Shown here: in pieces, positions 43,705 through 53,484 of the stretch | Layout of the letters: every line of letters starts with the position of its first letter | How positions within the stretch are numbered: position 1 is the stretch's first letter | Origin: Blautia sp. MSJ-9 | GTDB taxonomy: Bacteria; Bacillota; Clostridia; Lachnospirales; Lachnospiraceae | DNA length: 64,000 nt | Assembly (NCBI RefSeq): GCF_018919065.1 | Contig: NZ_JAHLQG010000018.1 | Location: 62,001 to 126,000, forward strand | Direction of reading: 5' to 3' | Position numbers and translations under genes: made by a program | The notes under the pieces: generated by a model | Database searches by the model: none | What the model was told of the DNA's origin: nothing | What the model saw: the letters and a program-made list of their open reading frames with translations, nothing else

Positions 43705-44349
43705 TCATGTACGTAAAGGACTGGAAGTTTCTGAAATACTTTTTTCCTCCAGAAGTTTCATAATGTTGGAAAGAAGACAGGAGCATAAAAATGCACAGAG
43801 TCCTTCGCCAAAGATAATTGCCGGTGTGAAGAAACGGATTACAACCACTGTCATTATAAAATAGATAACCATCATCAAAACTGTACAGAGGAGAAAACGC
43901 ATTCCTGTGATAATGGAGTTTTTAAACATGGCAGGAATAGTGTTTTCAAAGCGCGCCATTAATGGGAAAATGTAGAGAAGAACAATGGCATAGGCAATTA
44001 CCGCAACAATAAAAACAGCTGTTATGATGGTCCAGAAAACATTTTCAAATCGCAGATGGTATAACACATAGCCGTCTATGCCAAGGATGATTCCGATTCC
44101 CAGTAAAATAAGCCATACGATTGTGCTCTGTCGGAAATTACTCTTAAAGGAATGAAAGAAGTCTTTGGTGATGTTTCCTTCTTCATTTCGTGCCATTTTC
44201 AGAGTGACATAAAAAAGTGCAGTTGTGGAAGCACCGGCGGTAACAACAGGAATACAGCAGATGAACCATAAAATGTTCAGGTAAACGCTGAGTGCTGTTT
44301 TGGTTATAAACTGCATAACTGTATTATCCGGATTGAAGAAATTTTTCAT
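43705..44349 (-). CDS. yesL: YesL family (DUF624) membrane protein
   Basis: A 214-residue membrane protein with about five helices. The MKNFFNPDNTVMQFITKTALSVYLNILWFICCIP start is typical of the YesL family, which is commonly found in polysaccharide-use loci of Bacillota, and GNITKDFFHSFKSNFRQST follows. Its role is unknown. AGGAGG lies before the start, and the LacI gene is 34 bp upstream in the same direction. Confidence 0.85.
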   Translation of the reverse strand: MKNFFNPDNTVMQFITKTALSVYLNILWFICCIPVVTAGASTTALFYVTLKMARNEEGNITKDFFHSFKSNFRQSTIVWLILLGIGIILGIDGYVLYHLRFENVFWTIITAVFIVAVIAYAIVLLYIFPLMARFENTIPAMFKNSIITGMRFLLCTVLMMVIYFIMTVVVIRFFTPAIIFGEGLCAFLCSCLLSNIMKLLEEKSISETSSPLRT

Positions 44350-44383
44350 AATATAATTACCTCCTGTCAGATTGGGAACTGAA

Positions 44384-45457
44384 TCAGTCTCCGGTGGAGT
44401 CTCGATAAATGAGGCTGGTTTCTGTATATATGGTACGATAGTTCAGAGACGGATTTTTGATCCGGGATATCAGAAGATGAACAGCGGAAAATCCCATGAT
44501 CTGGCTGTGAATGTGGATGGTAGTCAGAGGCGGCATAACAATCTTTGATTCCGGAGAATCATCGAAGCCACAGATATAAACATCTTCAGGAATGGAATAT
44601 CCCAGTTTGCGAAGCACATGCATGGTATCAATGGCAACAAAATCGTTGGCACATATGATTACTTCCGGAAGCTTTTCTAATTTCACGAAACACCGGGTAA
44701 GATAATCCTGATAATCTTCGGAACCGGGATTTTCTACCCCTTCTTTGTTTTCCAGAATGCAATAATCTTCATTATAGTCCAGCCCAAGAAGAAACATGGC
44801 GTCACGAAATGCCATATAACGTTCCCAGAAGGACTGGCAGTGAAAACGTTCTCCTACAAAACCAAAACTCTTTTTTCCTCGTCGGATCATTTCCTGTATA
44901 AAACTGTAGATACAGGACTGGTTATCCATATAAAGCCGGTCTGCCTTTAAGGGGGCAGCAAGACCTGCGACTGGTGAATCAACAAAGAGAACAGGAATAT
45001 CCAGATTGCAGACCATCTGACTGTAGGCGTGATCGAAAAGTTCATAACAGATGATTCCTGAAGTTCTGGAAGCGTCGAAGGTGACCGGAAGCTTCTGGCT
45101 CTTTAATTCATTTCCCAGAATACGGTGCATGGAAAGGCTGTATCCCATCTGAGAGATTTCTCTCTGGAATTTGTCAAGCATGGTAGAAGAAAAGTGGGAA
45201 TCTCCCAGAAACTTCGTTGTCAGCAGTGCGATTTCCTTATTATTAGACTGTGGATCAGAAGCATTGTTCTGATTTGTGATATCTTCCAGTGTTGCAGCGT
45301 AGGAAAACTGTTTATATCCCATTTCTACTGCTTTTCTGAGAACCTTTTCTTTTGTGGCATCAGCCAGGATGCCGGTATTATTGATTGCTTTTGAAACTGT
45401 ATTTCTGGATAGGCCGAGGGCATCGGCAATATCCTGTATGGTTACTCGTTCAGGCAT
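44384..45457 (-). CDS. LacI family transcriptional regulator
   Basis: A 357-residue protein with an N-terminal helix-turn-helix (VTIQDIADALGLSRNTVSKAIN, residues 4-25, hinge near 50-60) and a sugar-binding fold (GIICYELFDH, ICANDFVAIDTMHVLRKLG, VYICGFDDSPESKIV). AGGAGG precedes the start. It is divergent from the ABC transporter and GH32 genes, so it probably represses them until a fructoside or other inducer is bound. Confidence 0.92.
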   Translation of the reverse strand: MPERVTIQDIADALGLSRNTVSKAINNTGILADATKEKVLRKAVEMGYKQFSYAATLEDITNQNNASDPQSNNKEIALLTTKFLGDSHFSSTMLDKFQREISQMGYSLSMHRILGNELKSQKLPVTFDASRTSGIICYELFDHAYSQMVCNLDIPVLFVDSPVAGLAAPLKADRLYMDNQSCIYSFIQEMIRRGKKSFGFVGERFHCQSFWERYMAFRDAMFLLGLDYNEDYCILENKEGVENPGSEDYQDYLTRCFVKLEKLPEVIICANDFVAIDTMHVLRKLGYSIPEDVYICGFDDSPESKIVMPPLTTIHIHSQIMGFSAVHLLISRIKNPSLNYRTIYTETSLIYRDSTGD

Positions 45458-45816
45458 AATTACCTCCTGTGTTTTAATAATTTTATGGATTTTATGGAGT
45501 TATTTCTTATATATATAACTATTGTAATGTAAAATGGATGAAATGTCAAATGATAAATGTAAAAATGTAAAATAAAAGAATATCATAAATGTAACAGAAC
45601 ATAGATAAAAAGTATAAATATACAATAGAAAATAAAAATATAGTTGTGCAAAGTGTAAAAGTCATATTGACAAATGTAAAAATATATGGTAAAACAATGT
45701 TATAAATCAAAAAGATAATTTTACAGATGCACAAACGATGATTGTAAAAAAAGTCAGAAGAATAGTTACAAATGTAAAATTATCAGGAGAAGGAGAAAGG
45801 AGGAGATTCTGAAACT
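45458..45816. other. AT-rich divergent regulatory region with TGTAAAA repeats
   Basis: This 359-bp gap between the LacI gene and the permease has no gene. TGTAAAA occurs in direct copies near 45559, 45569, 45654, 45676, 45743 and 45771. TTTTACA (45719) and TGTAAAA (45743) form an inverted pair. A TTGACA is at 45667, but its -10 at 17 bp (TAAAAC) is weak. Multiple sites fit cooperative binding by one or more regulators. Confidence 0.5.
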
Positions 45817-46767
45817 ATGAGTGGAAAAACTATGAGCGTTTCAGAAAAGAAACAAGGAGAGAAAAAGCAGGGACTTCATAACACGCTGGTCTATGTGAAA
45901 CAGCACTGGCAGCTTTATGTGATCTTTCTGTTTCCGGCACTTATCCTGACTCTGATATTCAAGTACATACCGATGGGCGGAATCCTGATCGCATTCCAGA
46001 GGTATAACCCGATCAGAGGAATTATGGGAAGTGAATGGGTAGGACTGACATATTTCAAACGGTTTTTGTCATCTCCGGATTTTATGAGATATCTGGTAAA
46101 TACACTGAAGCTTAGTATTTACGGATTATTGTGGGGATTTCCAATACCGATCCTGCTTGCATTTCTGTTAAACAGAATTGAGAGTAAAGGAATTAAGAAA
46201 AAAGTCCAGCTTATCCTTTATATGCCAAACTTTGTTTCTGTAATTGTACTGTGCGGTATTGTAAGAATTTTTCTTTCCGTAACAGGTCCGGTAAATCTTT
46301 TACTGGGTACAAGCATTAACTTTATGACAATGCCGGAGGCATTCAGATCCATTTACATTATCAGCGGTATCTGGCAGGGTGCAGGATGGGCGTCCATTAT
46401 GTACACAGCTTCACTTTCCAATGCAAGCCAGGAACTGAAGGAAGCGGCAGTCATTGATGGTGCCAACATTTTTCAGCAGATTAAGGCTGTAGAGTGGCCG
46501 GCGATCAAAGATATGGTAGTCATCCAGTTTATTCTCCAGGCCGGTAACATTATGAGTATTGGATTTGAAAAAGCATATGCACTTCAGACAGACCTGAACC
46601 TGCCTTCTTCAGAAATCATTGCTACATATGTATACAAAAAAGGTCTGTTGGATGGAGATTACAGCTTTTCTACAGCTGTAGGTCTGTTTAATACAGTGAT
46701 TAATGTAATCCTGCTGATCATAGTAAATAAAGTTGTTGCAAAAATGAATGACGGTAAAGGTTTATAG
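45817..46767 (+). CDS. Carbohydrate ABC transporter permease (LplB/YtcP-type), first subunit
   Basis: A 316-residue membrane protein with about six helices. YFKRFLSSPDFMRYLVNTLKLS and AAVIDGANIFQQIKAVEWPAIKDM, the latter the EAA loop, are typical of the first permease of the large sugar ABC family. AAAGGAGG lies 13 bp before the ATG. The second permease follows 14 bp downstream. No ATPase is in this operon. Confidence 0.9.
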   Translation: MSGKTMSVSEKKQGEKKQGLHNTLVYVKQHWQLYVIFLFPALILTLIFKYIPMGGILIAFQRYNPIRGIMGSEWVGLTYFKRFLSSPDFMRYLVNTLKLSIYGLLWGFPIPILLAFLLNRIESKGIKKKVQLILYMPNFVSVIVLCGIVRIFLSVTGPVNLLLGTSINFMTMPEAFRSIYIISGIWQGAGWASIMYTASLSNASQELKEAAVIDGANIFQQIKAVEWPAIKDMVVIQFILQAGNIMSIGFEKAYALQTDLNLPSSEIIATYVYKKGLLDGDYSFSTAVGLFNTVINVILLIIVNKVVAKMNDGKGL

Positions 46768-46781
46768 GGAGGAAGAATATC

Positions 46782-47681
46782 ATGAAGAAAAAAAGCAGAT
46801 TTGCCAGATACTCCCTGCAGGATAAGGCATTATTATTAACAGGATATATTTTATTAGGACTTTTTGTAATTGCGATCGTAGTTCCAATGTGTTATATCGT
46901 AGTAGCATCCTTTATGGACCCGATCACTCTTCAGAATAAAGGAATTACCTTTGATTTCAGCAAATGGACACTGACAGCTTATCAGAGAGTTATTTCCAAT
47001 GCACAGATCTGGATCGGTTTTAAAAATGCGGTAGTTTATTCAGTTATTTTTACAATTGTATCTGTACTGATCACGTTGTTTGCAGCTTATCCTATGTCCA
47101 GAGCTGATTTTAAGGGAAGAGGATTTTTCAATGTTATCTTTATGATTACCATGTTCTTTGGAGGCGGACTGATCCCTACATATTTGCTGATCAGCAACCT
47201 GGGACTTCTGGACAGCATGTGGGCGGTTATCCTGCCTGGTGCTTTCAGTGTATGGAATATGATCATTGCCAGAACATTTTATCAGGGAATTCCTTCTGAA
47301 CTTCGTGAGGCAGCAGAAGTAGATGGTGCCAATGAGATGGTATATTTCTTTAAAATCCTTCTTCCGGTATGTACACCGGTTATTGCAGTGCTGGCATTAT
47401 GGCAGTTTGTAGCAATGTGGAACAGTTATTTTGATGCAATGATCTATCTGAATGATTCTGCAAAACAGCCATTGCAGCTGGTTCTCCGTTCTATTCTTAT
47501 CCAGAACCAGCCGGAGTCAGGAATGATCTCAGATATGCAGAGTACCGCAGCAAGAGCACAGCTCGCAGAACTTCTGAAATATGCAACAATTATTATATCA
47601 AGTTTACCATTGTTGGTAATGTACCCGTTTTTCCAGAAATATTTTGATGCCGGTATTATGGCTGGCTCTATCAAGGGATAA
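46782..47681 (+). CDS. Carbohydrate ABC transporter permease, second subunit
   Basis: A 299-residue membrane protein with about six helices and the EAA loop AAEVDGANEMVYFFKILLPVCTPVI. AGGGAGG lies before the ATG. It forms the channel with the previous permease and is followed after 15 bp by the binding protein gene. Confidence 0.9.
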   Translation: MKKKSRFARYSLQDKALLLTGYILLGLFVIAIVVPMCYIVVASFMDPITLQNKGITFDFSKWTLTAYQRVISNAQIWIGFKNAVVYSVIFTIVSVLITLFAAYPMSRADFKGRGFFNVIFMITMFFGGGLIPTYLLISNLGLLDSMWAVILPGAFSVWNMIIARTFYQGIPSELREAAEVDGANEMVYFFKILLPVCTPVIAVLALWQFVAMWNSYFDAMIYLNDSAKQPLQLVLRSILIQNQPESGMISDMQSTAARAQLAELLKYATIIISSLPLLVMYPFFQKYFDAGIMAGSIKG

Positions 47682-47696
47682 AGAGAGGAGAAGAGT

Positions 47697-49370
47697 ATGA
47701 AAGCAAAAAAAATAAAAGCATTTATGGCAGCAGCACTGGCAGTTTGTATGGTAGCTTCCATGACAGGATGTGGAAAGAGTAAAGTGGCACTTAATGACGG
47801 AGAATTTCAGGAAGTAGACAAAGCAGAACTGGAATTTCCACTGAAAGAAAAAACAGAGATTTCCGGTATGACAAGCTATCCGGCAAACACAGAGTCTGAC
47901 CCGAATAAGAGAACCATCTTCAAACGTCTTCAGGAAAAAACAAATGTTGAAGTAAAATGGAATGCGATCCAGGCAGACCAGTGGAGTGATAAGATCTCTC
48001 TTGCAATGGCAAACCCCAAGGAATTATCGGATTTCGTATTTTCAGCAGGTTTCAGTGACAGTGATCTTCTGAAATATGCAGACCAGGGAATCATCATTGC
48101 TCTGGAAGATTACATAGATGCTTATATGCCGAATCTGAAAGCTGTTTTTGACAAGTATCCGGAATACAGAACCATGTGTACAGACACAGAAGGACATATC
48201 TGGGCACTTCCGTGGATCGAGCAGCTGGGTTCAGGCAAAACAGCAATCCAGACAGTGGGAAATATGAGCTTTATCAATAAGAAATGGCTGGATTTCCTGA
48301 ATCTTGAAGTTCCTGAAACTGTAGATGAATTTGAACAGGTTCTGATCGCATTCCGCGACCATGCCTCCGAACTTCAGGAAGAATTTGGTATTGATGGAAG
48401 TATTATCCCAATGTCCTGTATCGTAAATGACGGAGATCAGGACCCATCTATCCTGATCAACGGATTTGGAGAAGGATACGGAGATGCAGATAAAACCAGA
48501 CACATCGCAGTTACAGACGATAAGAAAGTAATCTGCTCTGCTACACAGGAAGGATACAAAAAAGGTATCGAATGGCTGCACAAACTCAATGACGAAGGTC
48601 TGATCGATCCGGAAGCATTTACACAGGAATGGTCCACTTATGTATCCAAAGGAAAGTCCGGAAGATATGGCGTATGCTTTAGCTGGGATGTAGCAAACGT
48701 TGACAACCTGAAAGACTGGGTTCCGCTTCCTGTTCTTACAGCAGATACCAGAAACCTGACACCGCAGAATGGTTCCTTTACAAGTGGATTTGACCGTGGA
48801 CGTTGTGTTGTAACAGCAGTTGCCAAGAATCCGGCACTTGTATGTGCATGGTTAGACCAGATGTATGATCCGATACAGTCCCCACAGAACAACTGGGGAA
48901 CTTACGGCGAAGATGATGACTTTGATATCTTCGAAATGAGCAAGAACGCAGAAGGCGGAGATATGCTGAAACATGCACCTCTTGGAGATGCTTCCCCTGT
49001 AGAAGTAAGAGAGGCAGAGGCTGTAGGAGGACCGCTGGCAGTTCTGGATGAATATTATGATAAATATGTAACCTGTCCGGATGATGCACAGTATCGTCTT
49101 GACTGGATTGAAGACTACTTTACTCCGGACATGCACACAGAATATGTATATCCGAACGTATTTATGAACAGAGAAGATACAGAAGAATTGTCCAACCTTC
49201 AGGCTGATATTCAGAAAACGATCAATGCAAAGAAATCTGACTGGATCATGAACGGATTTACAGATGCTGACTGGGATGAATATCTCAAGAGTCTGGATTC
49301 CTATGGACTGGAAGATTATCTGAAGATTTATCAGGAGTATCTGGATGCATATTATGCTGAACAGAAATAG
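47697..49370 (+). CDS. Extracellular sugar-binding lipoprotein of the ABC transporter
   Basis: A 557-residue lipoprotein with a signal peptide and lipobox Cys at residue 25 (VASMTGCGK). The long size and segments such as DLLKYADQGIIIALEDYIDAYMPN and GHIWALPWIEQL match the LplA-like binding proteins that pair with this permease type and accept oligosaccharides. AGAGGAG lies before the start. The GH32 gene follows 64-118 bp downstream, so a fructan oligosaccharide or sucrose is the likely ligand (inferred from context). Confidence 0.9.
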   Translation: MKAKKIKAFMAAALAVCMVASMTGCGKSKVALNDGEFQEVDKAELEFPLKEKTEISGMTSYPANTESDPNKRTIFKRLQEKTNVEVKWNAIQADQWSDKISLAMANPKELSDFVFSAGFSDSDLLKYADQGIIIALEDYIDAYMPNLKAVFDKYPEYRTMCTDTEGHIWALPWIEQLGSGKTAIQTVGNMSFINKKWLDFLNLEVPETVDEFEQVLIAFRDHASELQEEFGIDGSIIPMSCIVNDGDQDPSILINGFGEGYGDADKTRHIAVTDDKKVICSATQEGYKKGIEWLHKLNDEGLIDPEAFTQEWSTYVSKGKSGRYGVCFSWDVANVDNLKDWVPLPVLTADTRNLTPQNGSFTSGFDRGRCVVTAVAKNPALVCAWLDQMYDPIQSPQNNWGTYGEDDDFDIFEMSKNAEGGDMLKHAPLGDASPVEVREAEAVGGPLAVLDEYYDKYVTCPDDAQYRLDWIEDYFTPDMHTEYVYPNVFMNREDTEELSNLQADIQKTINAKKSDWIMNGFTDADWDEYLKSLDSYGLEDYLKIYQEYLDAYYAEQK

Positions 49371-49440
49371 AAACCTGTTCCTTTGATGGCACTGTCAGGC
49401 AATTTGTCTGTGAGAAAAAATAATGAAAATGTGAATGATT

Positions 49441-49468
49441 TCTCCCGGTCAGATAATGTCCGGGAGAG
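49441..49468. repeat. Inverted repeat before the GH32 gene
   Basis: TCTCCCGG pairs with CCGGGAGA across 11 nt, 20 bp before the chosen start. It could slow read-through from the binding protein gene or serve as a binding site. Confidence 0.55.
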
Positions 49469-49488
49469 ACAGCGAGAGGTTAGAATTT

Positions 49489-50973
49489 ATGAAGAGTATT
49501 TTAGATAAGGCAAGAGAATACGAAGCAGTGAATGGTCAGAAAATACCCTCAGAGAAAAGACCAGCTTTTCATATAAGTCCATATGTAGGATGGATGAATG
49601 ACCCAAATGGTTTTTCCTGGTATAAAGGACAGTATCATTTATTTTACCAGTATAATCCATATAAAACACAGTGGGACAGTATGCACTGGGGACATGTGGT
49701 CAGTAAAGATCTGCTGCATTGGGAATATCTTCCGGCAGCTCTGGCTCCGGACGAAGAATACGATAAGATTGGATGCTTTTCGGGCAGTGCAGCGGAACTG
49801 CCTGACGGACAGCAGCTTCTGATCTATACATCTGTAGATCATGAAACTCTGGAAGATGGCACTGTAAGAGATATACAGACACAGTCAGTTGCTGTGGGAG
49901 ATGGAACAGACTATAAGAAATATGACAAGAATCCTGTACTTACCGGATTGGATGTGCCGGAAGGCGGAAGTAAGGTGGATTTTCGTGATCCAAAGATATG
50001 GAAGGGAAAAGATGGGCTTTTTTACTGTGTGGTCGGCAACCGTCCTTCAGATGGAAGTGGACAGATTCTCCTTTACAGCAGTGAGGATGGATTTCAGTGG
50101 AAGTTTGTGAGCATACTTGCAGAGAATAAAAATCGATATGGGAAAATGTGGGAATGTCCTGATTTCTTTGAACTAGACGGCAAATATGTTCTTCTGACCA
50201 GTCCGCAGGATATGCTGGCTGAAGGAATGGAGTATTACAGTGGAAATGGAACTCTTTGTATTATTGGTGAAATGGATTCTGATACGCATACATTAAAAGA
50301 AGAGAACTATCAGTCTGTTGACTATGGCATTGATTTCTATGCAATGCAGACTGTAGAAGCACCGGACGGACGTCGTATCATGATTGGATGGATGCAGAAC
50401 TGGGATACTCTTTCTCATCGATGTGAAGAGTCAAAATGGTTTGCGCAGATGAGTCTTCCCAGAGAGTTATCTGTGAAGAATGGAAGACTGTATCAGAAAC
50501 CGGTACGGGAACTGGATGCGATCAGAAAGAATAAAACGGAATATAGAAATGTTGTAGTCGAAGACAAGCCGGTTATGCTTAAAGGGGTACAGGGACGTAC
50601 TATAGATATGGAACTTGCCATCAGCCCGGAAGACAAAGAAACAGGTTATGGAAAATTTACAGTATGTTTTGCGCAGAATGAAAAATTCCATACAGAATTA
50701 AGTTTTTGTCCTGAAGATTCGGTGTTAAAGCTGGATAGAAAACTTTCCGGAAGCAGAAGAGCAGTAGTTCACGAGAAAAGCTGTCTGGTAAATAGAAAGA
50801 CAGATGAATTAAAACTTCGTATGATTCTGGACAGATATAGTGTGGAAGTATTTGTGAATGACGGTGAACAGGTAATGTCCATGGTAATCTTTACAGAACA
50901 GGAAGCAGATGGAATTTCCTTCCAGGCGAATGGAAAGGTAAAAATGGACATTACAAAATACGATCTGGTATAA
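49489..50973 (+). CDS. Glycoside hydrolase family 32 enzyme (beta-fructosidase)
   Basis: The start chosen is ATG 49489 after GAGAGG; the in-frame ATG at 49435 lies in a hairpin region. The product has 494 residues and no signal peptide, so it acts in the cytoplasm. The five-bladed catalytic part has the nucleophile in WMNDPNGF, FRDPKIW and the acid/base in MWECPDFF. A beta-sandwich domain follows from about residue 330. GH32 enzymes cut sucrose, inulin or levan oligosaccharides. It probably works on what the ABC transporter brings in. Confidence 0.92.
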   Translation: MKSILDKAREYEAVNGQKIPSEKRPAFHISPYVGWMNDPNGFSWYKGQYHLFYQYNPYKTQWDSMHWGHVVSKDLLHWEYLPAALAPDEEYDKIGCFSGSAAELPDGQQLLIYTSVDHETLEDGTVRDIQTQSVAVGDGTDYKKYDKNPVLTGLDVPEGGSKVDFRDPKIWKGKDGLFYCVVGNRPSDGSGQILLYSSEDGFQWKFVSILAENKNRYGKMWECPDFFELDGKYVLLTSPQDMLAEGMEYYSGNGTLCIIGEMDSDTHTLKEENYQSVDYGIDFYAMQTVEAPDGRRIMIGWMQNWDTLSHRCEESKWFAQMSLPRELSVKNGRLYQKPVRELDAIRKNKTEYRNVVVEDKPVMLKGVQGRTIDMELAISPEDKETGYGKFTVCFAQNEKFHTELSFCPEDSVLKLDRKLSGSRRAVVHEKSCLVNRKTDELKLRMILDRYSVEVFVNDGEQVMSMVIFTEQEADGISFQANGKVKMDITKYDLV

Positions 50974-50997
50974 AGTATCAGAAAATTGCAGAAGGAT

Positions 50998-51026
50998 AAA
51001 GGAATTCCTGTAATGGGAATTCCTTT
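50998..51026 (+). terminator. Rho-independent terminator after the GH32 gene
   Basis: AAAGGAATTCC pairs with GGAATTCCTTT across a short loop and is followed by ATTAT. Confidence 0.75.
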
Positions 51027-51139
51027 ATTATATTATAGAGAGTTATAGAGAAAATTATTCTGCTTATTATACAAAAGCAAGTAACGATAGCAATCCTCGT
51101 AAATATTTCTCTGCTTCGAAAAGTTACTTGATTTTGGGA

Positions 51140-52228
51140 TTATAACAGATGATTCTTGGAATATTTAATATAATCCACAACCATCATCGCCAGTTTAAAT
51201 GTCAGTGCATCCTCAAACGCGCGGATATCCAGTCCAAATTTTCTCTGCAGCTTCTCAAAGCGGTACACCAGAGTATTTCTGTGTACATAAAGCTGTCTGG
51301 AAGTCTCAGAGAGATTCAGGTTATTTTCAAAGAAAGTACGGATAGTGATCAGGGTTTCTTCGTCAATAGAATCCAGAGTTTCCTCTTTGAAGATCTCGTC
51401 GATAAACATTTCACATATGGAAACAGGAAGCTGGTAGATCAGTCTGCCGATTCCAAGCTGGTTATATCCGAATACATTTTTATCTGCGTAGAAAATCTTG
51501 CCTACTTCAAGGGCTGTATGTGCTTCCTTGTATGCGTCTGGAAGCCTGGAAATATCCTCTGCCAGATTACTGTAGGCAACCCATGCGGAAGTCATTGCTT
51601 CTGTATTTAACATATCTACAAGCATATATGCAATTGATTCCAGATCCTCATAAGTTTCTGTAGACTGTAATTCTCTGATGATGATAATCCCTGTATCATC
51701 AATAGCTGTGATGAAATCTCTGGTACGAGCAGAGAAAATATTCCGGATCGTAGCGAGAGCGTTCTCATCCTTGGTCTGTTTGGTTTCCACAAGAAATACG
51801 GCACGCTGAACAGAAGTTGCAATGTGCAGTTTCTTGGCGCGGTTAAAGGCATCTACATCAGAATAACTACCAAGGAGAAGATTCTGCATAAAGGTATTCT
51901 TGTCGCTTTTCTCCGCATAGGCAGTCAGGAGACTCTGTACCTGGCATACGGCCAGCTCTCCGATGGTAGCAGTACTTTCTGCTTTTCCCCATACGATCAG
52001 AATATAGGAGATGGAATGGTTCTCCATGATCTTATACAGGCAGCAGCTTGTATTGGAAACACACAGGGCACTGCTTTGGCGAAATTCTTCCAGTTTTGAT
52101 TCTGCAGGAAGTTTTTTATCGCAGGTAGAGAGAAAGATATGGTTATCAGAATCCAGCAAACAGAAATCAAGCTGGCTGATATTCTTCCAGTCTGTCAGGC
52201 ATTTCTGTAAAATCTGTTGTATTTTCAT
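51140..52228 (-). CDS. PucR/CdaR-type transcriptional regulator
   Basis: The start chosen is ATG 52228, with AAAGGA before it; the longer frame from 52309 lacks a ribosome site. The product has 362 residues. The C-terminal helix-turn-helix (ETSRQLYVHRNTLVYRFEKLQRKFGLDIR) is typical of the PucR/CdaR family, often an activator of carbohydrate or nitrogen use. The N-terminal 130 residues may sense a ligand. It lies 143 bp from msmX on the same strand, behind the msmX terminator, and may control the fructan locus, msmX, or both. Confidence 0.85.
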   Translation of the reverse strand: MKIQQILQKCLTDWKNISQLDFCLLDSDNHIFLSTCDKKLPAESKLEEFRQSSALCVSNTSCCLYKIMENHSISYILIVWGKAESTATIGELAVCQVQSLLTAYAEKSDKNTFMQNLLLGSYSDVDAFNRAKKLHIATSVQRAVFLVETKQTKDENALATIRNIFSARTRDFITAIDDTGIIIIRELQSTETYEDLESIAYMLVDMLNTEAMTSAWVAYSNLAEDISRLPDAYKEAHTALEVGKIFYADKNVFGYNQLGIGRLIYQLPVSICEMFIDEIFKEETLDSIDEETLITIRTFFENNLNLSETSRQLYVHRNTLVYRFEKLQRKFGLDIRAFEDALTFKLAMMVVDYIKYSKNHLL

Positions 52229-52326
52229 TAGGTCAATCCTTTCTTTTGGGGTATGAGTCAGCTTATAGCAATCCTTGCAAATTGTCTGATCGAAGTAATC
52301 AGGCAGCAATTCTATATTATAACATA

Positions 52327-52353
52327 AAAACCCGGGGAAAACTCCCCGGGTTT
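52327..52353 (-). terminator. Rho-independent terminator after msmX
   Basis: AAACCCGGGGA pairs with TCCCCGGGTTT across a short loop; read on the minus strand it is followed by TTTATG. Confidence 0.85.
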
Positions 52354-52371
52354 ATTAAAGATTCCTGAAAA

Positions 52372-53484
52372 TTAGTTGCAGATTGTAAGTTCTGTTTCTT
52401 TATCAAAGAAATGAGATTTTTCCATATCGAATGCGAATTTGATCGGATCACCGGTCTTAGCTGTTGTACGAGGATCAACTCGTGCTGTAACCTGAGTTCC
52501 GTTTACGTCGAAGTATAAGAATACTTCAGCTCCGAGAAGCTCGTAAACTTTAACTACGGATGTCATCGGTGCGCTTGGAGAAGCTTCGATGAACATCTGG
52601 GAATCATGGATATCTTCCGGACGGATACCGAGAACAACTGTTTTACCTACATAGCCGCCATCTTTAAGAGCTTTTGCTTTAGCAGCCGGGATAGCCAGTT
52701 CATGCTCGCCAACTTTAGCGATAAGGTTGCCGCCTTTTTCGGAGATAACAGCGTCAAGGAAGTTCATCTGCGGAGATCCCATGAATCCTGCAACGAATAA
52801 GTTGCCTGGTTTCTGATACAGGTTCTGTGGTGTATCTACCTGCTGAACAACACCGTCTTTCATAACAACGATTCTGGTACCAAGAGTCATAGCCTCTGTC
52901 TGGTCATGTGTTACATAGATGATTGTAGCACCCAGTCTCTGATGGATCTTGGAAATCTCGATACGCATCTGTACACGAAGTTTAGCATCCAGGTTGGAAA
53001 GAGGCTCATCCATAAGGAATACCTTAGGATTACGTACGATAGCACGTCCCATAGCAACACGCTGTCTCTGACCACCGGAAAGAGCCTTCGGTTTACGATC
53101 AAGAAGTTTCTCAAGGTCAAGGATTCTTGCAGCTTCACGAACTGCTTTATCAATCTGATCTTTCGGAACTTTACGAAGTTTAAGTCCGAATGCCATGTTA
53201 TCATATACTGTCATATGAGGATACAGAGCGTAGTTCTGGAATACCATTGCGATATCACGGTCTTTAGGCTCTACATCGTTCATAACTTTGTCACCGATTT
53301 TTAATGTACCGCCGGAAATTTCTTCCAGACCGGCAACCATACGAAGTGTAGTAGATTTACCACATCCTGAAGGTCCTACGAAAATGATGAATTCTTTATC
53401 TTCGATTTCCAAATTGAAATCTTTAACTGCCTGGAAACCATTTGGGTAAGTTTTGTTAATGTGCTGTAATGATAAGCTTGCCAT
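52372..53484 (-). CDS. msmX: Multi-task sugar ABC transporter ATPase (MsmX/UgpC type)
   Basis: A 370-residue ATPase. Walker A is GPSGCGKST, the signature LSGGQRQRVAMGRA, Walker B VFLMDEPLSNLD. The C-terminal TOBE part (about 235-370) has MGSPQMNFLDAVI and GIRPEDIHD. MsmX-type ATPases serve several sugar transporters whose operons lack an ATPase, and the permease/lipoprotein operon here is such a case. TTGGAGG precedes the start, with a TATACT -10 visible further upstream. Confidence 0.92.
   Translation of the reverse strand: MASLSLQHINKTYPNGFQAVKDFNLEIEDKEFIIFVGPSGCGKSTTLRMVAGLEEISGGTLKIGDKVMNDVEPKDRDIAMVFQNYALYPHMTVYDNMAFGLKLRKVPKDQIDKAVREAARILDLEKLLDRKPKALSGGQRQRVAMGRAIVRNPKVFLMDEPLSNLDAKLRVQMRIEISKIHQRLGATIIYVTHDQTEAMTLGTRIVVMKDGVVQQVDTPQNLYQKPGNLFVAGFMGSPQMNFLDAVISEKGGNLIAKVGEHELAIPAAKAKALKDGGYVGKTVVLGIRPEDIHDSQMFIEASPSAPMTSVVKVYELLGAEVFLYFDVNGTQVTARVDPRTTAKTGDPIKFAFDMEKSHFFDKETELTICN

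Noticed and set aside
49435..49488. Earlier ATG for the GH32 gene
   Set aside because: The region forms a CTCCCGG/CCGGGAG hairpin and lacks a ribosome site, while ATG 49489 has one.
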